Positions 42,986-51,262 of a stretch of 64,000 nt of DNA are shown piece after piece. Below the pieces are notes generated by a model. The model saw only the letters and a program-made list of their open reading frames with translations. It did no database searches and was not told the DNA's origin. The position numbers and the translations under genes were made by a program. Origin of the DNA: Bacteroidota bacterium (GTDB taxonomy: Bacteria; Bacteroidota; JABWAT01); assembly GCA_013360915.1 (NCBI GenBank), contig JABWAT010000003.1:140840-204839 (forward strand). The letters run 5' to 3'. How positions within the stretch are numbered: the first letter of the stretch is position 1; every line of letters begins with the position of its first letter.

Positions 42986-44167
42986 TCAGGGAAGAAACAA
43001 GGCGCCCGCCGAGCCCACCCAGGTGCGGTTTTTATTAAAATCGACACCCATCATGGCCCCCTTTGATACCCGCACCAGAAAGTTGCTGCACACGTAACCC
43101 TCCCCATCGGGCAGAAACATCACACGGACTTCCAGTTTGGCAGGATCATCCAGTGTTTCGAGAATGGGTTCGTACGCCACTTTTTCCTGCAGAATGTAAT
43201 CATGACGGTCCGCTTCCGGTATGGAACGGATGTCGTCTGCCGTGATGGTCACTTTGACCCCTGTACCCGCGAAGGAAAAGAGAGGTTTCAGCACATACCG
43301 GCTCAGATCCAGATCCTGCCAGGGAGCTTCATCGAGAAACCAGCAGGCCGGAACCGACGGATGCTGCAAAAGCGGAAGCAGAAATTTCGAAATGCGGTAA
43401 TACCAGTTGGGATGAGTGATCCAGGTCAGATGGTCCACCGTTCCGAAATCGATGGGGGACTGAAGCCCTTTCCGGTCCAGTTCATCGAAAATAACCCGGT
43501 TATACACCCGGCTAAGTGGATTCCATTTTTCATCAGCTTTGTAAACGTAACGGTTTCCGTCTCTTTTAACAGACAACAGATCCACAATCCTGATTCCGGT
43601 GAGTTGACGGGTCAGGTGAAAATCGATGAAGGTTTTCTGTCGGTCCGGATCAATTTCGAGCAGAACGGTCTCCTCTGGTGACTGGCCGCCGGTGAGCGTC
43701 CGGGTCAGGAGTTGCTGATAGCGATCTTCGGTCATTCCATCGGGCAGAATGGAAACATCGGTCATGCCCGAATAGGTTTTCAGATGCCGGCCCAGGCCCA
43801 GCTGGAATGCGTAAAGGGAAGGGAATCCCTGCAGTTCAATCAGTTTTGGCACCAAGGCACCCTCCTGCCGGGTGATGGCAAAATCCACCTGAACAAAGTG
43901 CGGTTTCCCTTCCGGACCGGGAACCCGGTAGTGCGGGGGAATGGCGCGATCGGTCAGGGACTGAATGGCGGGGGAAAGCGATTGATACAGCAGATCGGTG
44001 GCATCACTGATGAGACGACGGGTCAGCTCCCGGTCGAAGAAAACCGGGGTTTCGCAGATGTGGAAGGCAATGGGTGAACCAAAGTCGGCTTCCATGTCTG
44101 CCACAAAACGCTGGTAGCGTTGCTGGCTGAATCCGGAAATAAATGAATGCCGCCGGTCCTGTACCAT
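42986..44167 (-). CDS. ATP-grasp amidoligase-like protein, third gene of operon
   Basis: A 393-residue protein resembling the ATP-grasp ligases of the glutathionylspermidine-synthase kind. The N-terminal half includes PHFVQVDFAITRQEGALVPKLIELQGFPSLYAFQ, a conserved pre-ATP-grasp block. The C-terminal half has RYVLKPLFSFAGTGVKV (nucleotide lysine), DYILQEKVAYEPI and a metal-site-like MGVDFNKNRT. Such enzymes form amide bonds through acyl phosphates. The start ATG shares a base with the GCS2 stop (TGATG), so it is coupled to the upstream gene. The substrates are unknown; fold assignment is from motif pattern and is less firm than for its two partners. Confidence 0.72.
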   Translation of the reverse strand: MVQDRRHSFISGFSQQRYQRFVADMEADFGSPIAFHICETPVFFDRELTRRLISDATDLLYQSLSPAIQSLTDRAIPPHYRVPGPEGKPHFVQVDFAITRQEGALVPKLIELQGFPSLYAFQLGLGRHLKTYSGMTDVSILPDGMTEDRYQQLLTRTLTGGQSPEETVLLEIDPDRQKTFIDFHLTRQLTGIRIVDLLSVKRDGNRYVYKADEKWNPLSRVYNRVIFDELDRKGLQSPIDFGTVDHLTWITHPNWYYRISKFLLPLLQHPSVPACWFLDEAPWQDLDLSRYVLKPLFSFAGTGVKVTITADDIRSIPEADRHDYILQEKVAYEPILETLDDPAKLEVRVMFLPDGEGYVCSNFLVRVSKGAMMGVDFNKNRTWVGSAGALFLP

Positions 44168-45282
44168 CAGACAGGTAATCCGGTGTGGGTTTCGCGAACG
44201 ATGTACTGCACCAGTTTTGCAAAATCTCCACCCGACTCCTTGTGGGCCTGAAGCTGACGTTCGGCCCCGGTTCCGTTCGAGATCATTTTATGGATGTACA
44301 TCAGGTCTTTGCGGCAACCGAGTTCCTCGGCGGCTTCAGCCACAAACTCAATCAGTTCATACAGCAGTTCCACAGTGGGCACTTCCATGGTCTTGCCAAA
44401 ATCAATCATGTTTCCGCGGATGCCGTAACGGGCCGCCCGCCATTTGTTTTCCATGATGAAGTCGCGACGATACATGCGCCAGCCAATGTTCTTCGTCCGC
44501 ATTTTCCACAGGGTGAGGCAGAGTGACTGAATCAGAGCGGTCAGTGCAATGGTTTCATCCACCCGCATCTGAACATCGGCCACCCGGAATTCCAGCGTTG
44601 GGAAAAACGGATGCGGACGGACATCCCACCAGATTTTCTTGGCGTTATCAATGGAATTCACCTTCACCAGGGTGTCAACATAATTGGCAAAATCCCAGTG
44701 AGTCGGGAAATAGTCGGGAATTCCGGTCCGGGGAAATTTATCGAACACCTTGGTCCGGTAGCTCATCAGGCCGGTTTCTCGTCCGATCCAGAAGGGTGAA
44801 TTGGTCGAAAGCGCCAGAATGTGAGGGAGAAAATATCTCACTTCGTTCATCAGCTGAATGGCCGTCTGCTTGTCGCTGATTCCCACATGAACGTGAAGAC
44901 CGAAAATCAGATTGCTTCGTGCAACAATCTGCATGTCTTCCACAATTTTCAGGTACCGGCTGTCGGGGTGAATATCCTGATCCTTCCAGTGACTGAAGGG
45001 ATGGGTTCCCGAGGCTGCAATTTCGAGCCCCTGTGCCCGTGCCAGTTTCGAAATTTCGCTGCGGAGCGAAACGATTTCCTGCCGGGCTTCGCTGGTGGTT
45101 TTGCAGATGTGGGTTCCCACTTCGACCACCGACATGTGCATTTCGGGTTTGATCTTCTCCTGAAGGATCATCTTCCCATCTTCGAAAATTTCCGAAATGC
45201 TCGATTTCAGTTCACCCGATACCGGGTCCACAATCATGAACTCTTCTTCGATTCCCAGTGTAAAATCGGGACGTTCTAACAT
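44167..45282 (-). CDS. Carboxylate-amine ligase, GCS2 family (YbdK-like)
   Basis: A 371-residue member of glutamate-cysteine ligase family 2. Hallmarks are TLGIEEEFMIVDPVSGEL (about 8-25), EVGTHICKT, IAASGTHPFS, FGLHVHVGI and RPHPFFPTLEFRVADVQMRVDE with the metal and glutamate-binding residues. Family members ligate the gamma-carboxyl of glutamate or a similar acid to an amine; YbdK of E. coli has weak glutamate-cysteine ligase activity. The ATG at 45282 follows GAGGATACC, a good ribosome site, and is preferred to the upstream in-frame ATG at 45417. It lies 22 bp after the RimK-like gene and is coupled to the next ligase. Confidence 0.92.
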   Translation of the reverse strand: MLERPDFTLGIEEEFMIVDPVSGELKSSISEIFEDGKMILQEKIKPEMHMSVVEVGTHICKTTSEARQEIVSLRSEISKLARAQGLEIAASGTHPFSHWKDQDIHPDSRYLKIVEDMQIVARSNLIFGLHVHVGISDKQTAIQLMNEVRYFLPHILALSTNSPFWIGRETGLMSYRTKVFDKFPRTGIPDYFPTHWDFANYVDTLVKVNSIDNAKKIWWDVRPHPFFPTLEFRVADVQMRVDETIALTALIQSLCLTLWKMRTKNIGWRMYRRDFIMENKWRAARYGIRGNMIDFGKTMEVPTVELLYELIEFVAEAAEELGCRKDLMYIHKMISNGTGAERQLQAHKESGGDFAKLVQYIVRETHTGLPV

Positions 45283-45304
45283 GGTATCCTCTTCGCGGAT
45301 TGGT

Positions 45305-46288
45305 TCACTTCTTTGCGGATCGGGTTGATTTGGTTTTTGCTGCCGGTTTCCGGCCAACAGGACCGAGCACCTGCTGCCACGGAGTCGGGTAGTCGGGTTG
45401 GCGGTTGCTTTCGGCAAGATCGGTCAGGAAGCGGGTCATGGTCCCGACAATCCACTCAAAATTGGGTTCGGTCACCGACTTGATATCGGCATCTGGTGCC
45501 GGATTCATGAAATCGATGGCGTAGGGAATGCCATCCCGGACTGCAAACTCAACGGTATTGAGGTCGTAACCCAGAACGGTGCAGAGTTTAAGCACATCGG
45601 CAGAAATACGTTTCTTCAGGGCAGGAGTGAGTTTGGATGGATCGGCATGGTAGCGCAGGTGATGCGGATTCCGGGGTTCATATGGCATGATGTGGACATA
45701 CTGCCGGCCAACCCCGTAACAACGGTAATAACTGTCGAACTCGATGGCCTCCTGCAGCATCATGACCACCTGTCCCGTGGTCTCATACACCGACCAGAAC
45801 TCCTCCCGGTCATGTATCTTGTACACATCGCGCCAGCCGCCGCCATCATAGGGCTTCATGAACAGGGGAAATCCCAGATAGGAAAAAATGCCCTCCCAGT
45901 CGAGCGGATACATGAGATTGCGGAATGAGGTTTCCTGCGTGTTGCTCGGACGTTCTTTCGAGGGAATCAGGACTGTTTTCGGGACAGCAACTCCCACTTT
46001 CTCGGCAAGGGTGCAGTTAATGAACTTGTCATCGGCCGACCACCAGAACGGATTGTTGATCACAAAACTCCCGGTGAGTGCTGCATTTTTCAGCATGGAC
46101 CGGTAGAAGGGAACATCCTGTGAAATACGGTCCACAATGAGGTCGTACTTCATGGGCACTGACACCTGCTGATGCCCCAGCTGCATCACTTCGGCGCGGA
46201 TCGCCGGATGGTTCTGTTTATTGATGGAATCGGCCAGGGCAAATGGAAAGGTGTTTTCCATGCCAAACAAAATGCCAACGGTTTTCAT
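45305..46288 (-). CDS. RimK-like ATP-grasp ligase, first gene of operon
   Basis: A 327-residue ATP-grasp protein. The N-terminal block GILFGMENTFPFALADSIN and VINNPFWWSADDKF define a conserved uncharacterised family that travels with GCS2 enzymes. The nucleotide-binding part is FPLFMKPYDGGGWRDVYKI and the metal site YDLNTVEFAVRDGIPYAIDFMNPAPDAD, with the Glu/Asn pair. The C-terminal tail is lysine-rich (AAKTKSTRSAKK), perhaps for nucleic acid or polyanion binding. It is the first of three amidoligase genes. A hairpin separates it from the upstream DUF3078 gene, so it has its own promoter. Confidence 0.88.
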   Translation of the reverse strand: MKTVGILFGMENTFPFALADSINKQNHPAIRAEVMQLGHQQVSVPMKYDLIVDRISQDVPFYRSMLKNAALTGSFVINNPFWWSADDKFINCTLAEKVGVAVPKTVLIPSKERPSNTQETSFRNLMYPLDWEGIFSYLGFPLFMKPYDGGGWRDVYKIHDREEFWSVYETTGQVVMMLQEAIEFDSYYRCYGVGRQYVHIMPYEPRNPHHLRYHADPSKLTPALKKRISADVLKLCTVLGYDLNTVEFAVRDGIPYAIDFMNPAPDADIKSVTEPNFEWIVGTMTRFLTDLAESNRQPDYPTPWQQVLGPVGRKPAAKTKSTRSAKK

Positions 46289-46362
46289 AGGTGCCCTCTG
46301 AATCAGATGGCAGGCAAAATATTAAAAGAAAGTTAGAAAATAAACGGGATGGGGAAGGAATC

Positions 46363-46384
46363 GGGGAACCGGCGACGGTTCCCC
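46363..46384 (-). terminator. Hairpin between DUF3078 gene and amidoligase operon
   Basis: Perfect 8-bp stem GGGGAACC/GGTTCCCC with a 6-nt loop, 12 nt downstream of the DUF3078 stop. The following minus-strand bases are pyrimidine-rich but not a true U-tract, so termination is likely but not certain. Confidence 0.5.
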
Positions 46385-46395
46385 AGAGGTATCAA

Positions 46396-47271
46396 TCAGA
46401 AGGTGTAGGAAAGACCGAGACCGATCACTTCCTTGAACTGCACAGACCGGCCGATGGTGCCATCGTCTTTCTGCAGAACGATGTCGTCATCGTACATCAG
46501 GGTGGTGCTGATACTGGCAGAGAGGTACGTGTTGATTTTCATAGAGATCAGGTTTTCCCAGTTCACATCGATGTACTGCAATTTCTCATAGGAAGAGAAG
46601 AGGTTCAGTTTCGTCAGCAGTGAAACATTTTCCATGAGGGTTTCGGTGTATTTGGCATTCAGGTAGGCACCAAATTCATACAAGGCATTGTCGCCCGGAT
46701 CGACCCCGTAGGCACCGGCTTTGGCAAGTACATCATCCAGCACATAGGTGGCTTTTCCGGTGGCAGGAGTGATAAACACCGACAGATTGGGAAGCGGCAC
46801 ATAATCAAAACCAATGGCCAGATTCACATACCCGGGTGACATGAAGCGGGAAACAAAGGATTTGGTTTCAATTCCGGCTTTGGTTTCATACTTAAATCCG
46901 GCATCGAACTGGGTCTTCAGTTCCAGAAGACCGGTCAGGTTCCATTGATCATTCAGTTTGCGACCGATTTTTGACTGAAGGGTCAGTTTATCCTCGGCCT
47001 TTCTGAAATCCTTTTCCCCCTGTTTAACCAATCCGTAGGCGACATCGATGTAGTTGTTCCAGGTGAAATTGTCGGTTACCTGATCGAGGGAAAGGTTAAA
47101 GTATGCGGTGGTGGAAATGGCATTTTCTCCCCCGCCGGCCCAGTTGTTAAATCCGGTTTGCGAAAAATTCAGACCGGTGGTTCCTTTCGAAGCGAAGGGA
47201 CCGATGGTCTGTGCATTCAGCTGGACAAGGGTGAACAGGAAAAACAGGGTAAGCGTCAGTCGTGTTTTCAT
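46396..47271 (-). CDS. DUF3078 outer-membrane-type protein
   Basis: A 291-residue exported protein (signal peptide 1-20, LVQLNAQ) of the DUF3078 family, which is almost confined to Bacteroidota. The start TGLNFSQTGFNNWAGGGENAIS is the family signature. The rest consists of alternating strands ending in LGLSYTF with a terminal phenylalanine, as expected for a small outer-membrane barrel. Function unknown. It begins 3 bp after the serine-hydrolase stop, so the two form one transcript. It is also useful as a taxonomic marker. Confidence 0.9.
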   Translation of the reverse strand: MKTRLTLTLFFLFTLVQLNAQTIGPFASKGTTGLNFSQTGFNNWAGGGENAISTTAYFNLSLDQVTDNFTWNNYIDVAYGLVKQGEKDFRKAEDKLTLQSKIGRKLNDQWNLTGLLELKTQFDAGFKYETKAGIETKSFVSRFMSPGYVNLAIGFDYVPLPNLSVFITPATGKATYVLDDVLAKAGAYGVDPGDNALYEFGAYLNAKYTETLMENVSLLTKLNLFSSYEKLQYIDVNWENLISMKINTYLSASISTTLMYDDDIVLQKDDGTIGRSVQFKEVIGLGLSYTF

Positions 47272-47274
47272 GGG

Positions 47275-47934
47275 TTACTCTGGTTTGGTGAAGTGGTTAA
47301 AGTTGACGGCAATCCAATGGTTAACATCCTCGAGGCAATTCATGGAAATTTCATGCTGAAAGGTGTACTCACGGTATTCATGAGTAAAGCCGAGGCGTTT
47401 GAGTGTCTCAGAAGCAGAGCGCCCTTCCGACACAGGAATAACCGGATCCATGCTTCCGTGTGTCTGAATGATGCGGATGGATGAATATCCGGGGTCTGGC
47501 ACAGCGGGAGAGAAGGAAGAGACCAGCCGCCCGCTGAATCCGATCACTCCCCTGATCAGCGACGGTTGTCTTAAGGCCACGCCAAAACTCATAATGGTGC
47601 CCTGACTGAACCCCATCATCACCACCGGTCGGCGGAAGGTCTTCCCGATTTCTTCGATGGCGGCCGTCAGTTCGGTTAAAGTGGCGGCCGCTTCTTCCGG
47701 ATTGATCCGTACTCCCTGAGGGGTGAAATCTATCGGAAACCAGGCATAACCACCCCAGGGAAGTTCATGCGGGGCCCTCAGGCTGAGAAGATGAAATCCG
47801 GGGAACAGCGCATGGCGCATGGAAAATAAATCTTCCTCGTGGCTGCCGTATCCGTGCAGCATGACCAGCACCGGACCGTCGGGCACTTTCGCGGATGGAT
47901 GTTCAATATACCGGTAAGGAATTCTGAGAGGCAT
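47275..47934 (-). CDS. Phospholipase/carboxylesterase, COG0400 type
   Basis: A 219-residue alpha/beta hydrolase. VLVMLHGYGSHEEDL (about 22-36) forms the oxyanion region and GFSQGT (about 113-118) the nucleophile elbow. Asp in HGSMDPVIPV and a histidine near YTFQHEIS complete the triad. The family hydrolyses short acyl esters or lysophospholipids. No signal peptide, so cytosolic. It is the promoter-proximal gene of a pair with the DUF3078 protein and is divergent from the DUF3857 lipoprotein gene. Confidence 0.9.
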   Translation of the reverse strand: MPLRIPYRYIEHPSAKVPDGPVLVMLHGYGSHEEDLFSMRHALFPGFHLLSLRAPHELPWGGYAWFPIDFTPQGVRINPEEAAATLTELTAAIEEIGKTFRRPVVMMGFSQGTIMSFGVALRQPSLIRGVIGFSGRLVSSFSPAVPDPGYSSIRIIQTHGSMDPVIPVSEGRSASETLKRLGFTHEYREYTFQHEISMNCLEDVNHWIAVNFNHFTKPE

Positions 47935-48073
47935 GGCTGCAAAAGTAATCGACGGGCAAATCTAATGCAGTTGTAATACCGCTAAAAGCGGTTCTATCAG
48001 GATTTTATTATTTTTGTAACCAGTTGGTTGCTTAAAAACCGACACGTAATCCCGATAAAAACAGAAGGTTGTT

Positions 48074-50077
48074 ATGAGAAAATATTTGCTGATTTCCGGA
48101 CTGTCGGTTCTGGTTCTCCTGCCCGGCTGCCTTTCCACCAATCTGTTCGTGGATATCAATCAACTTCAGACCGATCTGGTCGATATCGGTCCGATCACCC
48201 CGGAAGCTTTCCCGGAAGATGATGCGGTCACGTTACTGAATGAAACCACGGTGAATGTCTCTCTTGTCACCGGAGCAAGGTTCACACGCCCCGAGACCGA
48301 AGTCACCTACCACACAGTGCGAAAAATTTTCAGAAACCTGAGTGCCTATTCCAGCATTTCCCTCCAGCTTGACAATGATGACATTTTAAAATCGGTGGGT
48401 GCCCGCGTGATCAATCCGGATGGTACCATCGTGGTGGTTCAGGATGCAGATATCGTAAAAGTCTCCTATGAGGCGGGTGTGGGGATGGACAAAGAAAAGG
48501 GAAATTCGATAAAAATCACCTTTCCGGGCCTGCGTGAAAATTCAATGATTGAGTACTTCTATGTGGTGAATAACAGTGCCTTCTTCAGTACCGCCCGATG
48601 GGATATTCAGGAGTACGAACCGGTTTTAAAAAACGACTATAAACTGATTGCTCCACGTATCATGATCATTCCAAAGGAAAATGATGGGTATGGATGGACC
48701 TGGAGGTTTAAGGCATACAATTTCCAATTGGATGATCCGGTTCAGACCAATCTGGCCAACCCAAGCGGAAACCTCAATGACGCAAAAGTGATGTATCACT
48801 GGTCCGTGAAAAATGTTCCCGCCTTCCGGCCCGATCCCAACATGCCCGATCATTCCATGTACCGCGGTTATCTGCGTTTTGCCGATTTTGACTGGTCCGA
48901 TTGGAATGTGATTGCAAAAGAGTATCTGGAATACTACTACAAGGACCGCCTGCAGGCAACCGATTCTGTGAAAAAGCTTACCAGTTCGCTGGTGGCCGGA
49001 AAGAAATCGGATGAGGAAAAAATTCAGTCATTGTATGACTATGCACAGGGACTCCGGTACGAAGCCATTCCGTTAGGAGAGCGTGGATTCCGGCCAGCAT
49101 TGCCAGCTGATGTGATCCGGCTCGGATACGGGGATTGCAAGGACAAATCCACCCTCCTGATCACCATGCTGAGAGAGCTGGGTTATAAAGCCGAACCGGT
49201 GCTGGTTCTGACCATGGATGAAGGCCGGATGGACCCGAATTTCCCTTCAATGCGGTTTAATCACATGATTGCCAAAGCAGAAACCAGGGCAGGGAAGGTT
49301 CTGTGGCTCGATCCTACCATGCGGTATGCCCGCCTGGATGATCTCCGGTGGGATTGCGAGGATATCAATGTGCTGGTTCTTCACGATAACAAGACCGCCA
49401 CGATTGAGCGGACCCCGGGCAGTATCAGCCGGGACAATATCACCACCATCAACCAGGTGGTCACCATTGATAACAGCGATTCCCTTCAGTTCGATGTGGA
49501 AATGATTTACAGGGGAGAGCGTAATCATGGCAGACGGAATCAATTTAAGGATTATTCGGCGTTGGATCTGGAGAAATACTGCAAATCGATGATGGGAGAT
49601 GATTTCCTGAACATCCGGTTGCTGAAGGTATCACACGGCCCGCTTGATTCGATTCATCAGGATTTTGCTCTCCGCTTTTCGTTTAAAACCTCTGCTGCCA
49701 TCAGCCGGCAGGGTGATCTGGTCTTTGTTCATACCGATCCCTTTGAACTGATTGATAAAACCAGCTGGCTCAGCAAGGATAAACGCAAATACCCCATCGA
49801 GTTTGCCTACCCGTACATTCTCCGGAAAAACATCACCGTGAATTTTCCGGATAAACGATATAAACTGAGAACCCTTCCGGAGGCCTATCAGAAATCAACC
49901 GATCATCTGGCATATAAAAAAGTCTTCACACAACCCTCCGCCGGACAGTTAGTTTCTTCAGAGGAGTTTGAACTGAAGGGAATCGTGATCAATCCGCGTT
50001 ACTATTCAGACGTAAAGCAGTTTTACGAAGGCACCAAATCGAAAATGAAGGAAAAGGTCATTTTCACCTACCAGTAA
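48074..50077 (+). CDS. DUF3857/transglutaminase-like lipoprotein, intact triad
   Basis: A 667-residue lipoprotein (LLPGC, acyl Cys19) with a DUF3857 domain (about 55-270) and a transglutaminase-like domain (about 295-420). The triad Cys355 (GYGDCKDK), His397 (FNHMIAKA) and Asp413 (WLDPT) is complete, followed by a beta-rich C-terminal domain. It is a distant paralogue of the two proteins at 13.7-17.6 kb, but stands alone and has normal host composition. A perfect TAnnTTTG box (TATTTTTG, 48009-48016) lies upstream without a TTG at the usual distance. A hairpin follows the stop. Confidence 0.88.
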   Translation: MRKYLLISGLSVLVLLPGCLSTNLFVDINQLQTDLVDIGPITPEAFPEDDAVTLLNETTVNVSLVTGARFTRPETEVTYHTVRKIFRNLSAYSSISLQLDNDDILKSVGARVINPDGTIVVVQDADIVKVSYEAGVGMDKEKGNSIKITFPGLRENSMIEYFYVVNNSAFFSTARWDIQEYEPVLKNDYKLIAPRIMIIPKENDGYGWTWRFKAYNFQLDDPVQTNLANPSGNLNDAKVMYHWSVKNVPAFRPDPNMPDHSMYRGYLRFADFDWSDWNVIAKEYLEYYYKDRLQATDSVKKLTSSLVAGKKSDEEKIQSLYDYAQGLRYEAIPLGERGFRPALPADVIRLGYGDCKDKSTLLITMLRELGYKAEPVLVLTMDEGRMDPNFPSMRFNHMIAKAETRAGKVLWLDPTMRYARLDDLRWDCEDINVLVLHDNKTATIERTPGSISRDNITTINQVVTIDNSDSLQFDVEMIYRGERNHGRRNQFKDYSALDLEKYCKSMMGDDFLNIRLLKVSHGPLDSIHQDFALRFSFKTSAAISRQGDLVFVHTDPFELIDKTSWLSKDKRKYPIEFAYPYILRKNITVNFPDKRYKLRTLPEAYQKSTDHLAYKKVFTQPSAGQLVSSEEFELKGIVINPRYYSDVKQFYEGTKSKMKEKVIFTYQ

Positions 50078-50088
50078 GGTTTAAAGAC

Positions 50089-50128
50089 AGTCCCGGTATC
50101 TCCTGTGAAGGGGGCCGGGACTTCGATT
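50089..50128 (+). terminator. Probable rho-independent terminator
   Basis: Perfect 8-bp stem AGTCCCGG/CCGGGACT (50089-50096 with 50115-50122); the loop can extend the stem with CTCC/GGGG. It is followed by TCGATTTT, a modest U-tract, 12 bp after the DUF3857 stop. Confidence 0.5.
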
Positions 50129-50214
50129 TTACCTGCCAATAGCGTTTTTTGACAAGTTAAGACACCCTTCCGACAAGCCAGAAAATTTTTCTGGGTAGCT
50201 TCGTCTTTACAAAC

Positions 50215-51249
50215 ATGAAGACCAGCCTCCTCTATCTCACCCTTTTACTGACCGGTCTGACCACCGTTCAGGCCGAAGAATGGAAACAGATTGTTTCCCT
50301 GCGGGGAGACTGGAAGTTTTCACTGGGCGATGATGCTTCCTGGGCCAGTCCGTCCTTAAGCGATGATCACTGGAATTCCATCCGGGTTCCGGGCAGCTGG
50401 GAAAATCAGGGATTCGAGGGATACGATGGTTATGCCTGGTACCGGGTGAAGGTTACCATCCCCGAACGCAAGTCACCACGGCCGCTTTATCTGCATCTCG
50501 GTTACATTGATGACGCCAGCGAGGTGTATCTAAACGGAATTCTGATCGGCAAATCGGGTGAATTCCCTCCGGGATTCAATTCTTCCTTCAACAATTTCCA
50601 GCGCTATTACATCCACCCGGAACTCCTGCGCTCGGGTCAGGAGCAGGTGATTGCCATTCGTGTGTACGACGGGGCATTGAGTGGCGGAATCAGTCATGGC
50701 AGGATCGGCATTTTCGAACTGAATGATGCCCCTGAGCTGAATGTCAACATGGCCGGCCGGTGGAAATTCACACCCGGAGACAGCCCAGACTACCGTGATG
50801 AGCTTTTTGATGAGGGTCCGTGGTCCTCGGTTTGGGTTCCTTCTGCGTGGGAAACCCAGGGATTCCGGGGTTACGATGGTTATGGCTGGTACCGGATCCG
50901 GTTTAAGGTTCCGGAATATCTGCTCGATCAGCCGCTGGTGCTTCTGCTCGGAAAAATTGATGATGTGGATGAAGCCTGGGTGAATGGCTGTTTTGTGGGC
51001 CGGACCGGTCGTCTGGGACCCGGATCCGATTTTTATCAGGAATACCGTGAATTGCGGGCCTACCTGATGCCTCCCGGTACCTTTACCAACGGTGTCAATG
51101 TTCTGGCGGTTCGTGTGTATGACAATCTGCTCAATGGCGGAATCTACGAAGGGCCGATTGGTCTTATTTCGCTCGACCGGTACCGCGACTGGGAAAAGAG
51201 CCAGCGGACCACCAGCTCTCCCGTGGAGTATCTGCCCGCAAACAACTGA
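50215..51249 (+). CDS. Exported protein with two GH2-type sugar-binding domains
   Basis: A 344-residue exported protein (signal 1-20, VQAEE). It consists of two homologous jelly-roll domains: about 22-170 (LRGDWKFSLGDDASWASPSLSD...GSWENQGFEGYDGYAWYR...YIDDASEVYLNGILIGK) and about 172-325 (AGRWKFTPGDSPDYRDELFDE...SAWETQGFRGYDGYGWYR...KIDDVDEAWVNGCFVGR). Each matches the N-terminal galactose-binding-like domain of family 2 glycoside hydrolases, but no catalytic TIM barrel follows. It is probably a carbohydrate-binding or surface-adhesion protein produced by internal duplication. It is convergent with the HEAT-cyclophilin gene, 13 bp between stops. Confidence 0.82.
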   Translation: MKTSLLYLTLLLTGLTTVQAEEWKQIVSLRGDWKFSLGDDASWASPSLSDDHWNSIRVPGSWENQGFEGYDGYAWYRVKVTIPERKSPRPLYLHLGYIDDASEVYLNGILIGKSGEFPPGFNSSFNNFQRYYIHPELLRSGQEQVIAIRVYDGALSGGISHGRIGIFELNDAPELNVNMAGRWKFTPGDSPDYRDELFDEGPWSSVWVPSAWETQGFRGYDGYGWYRIRFKVPEYLLDQPLVLLLGKIDDVDEAWVNGCFVGRTGRLGPGSDFYQEYRELRAYLMPPGTFTNGVNVLAVRVYDNLLNGGIYEGPIGLISLDRYRDWEKSQRTTSSPVEYLPANN

Positions 51250-51262
51250 TTCTTGTTTCTGG

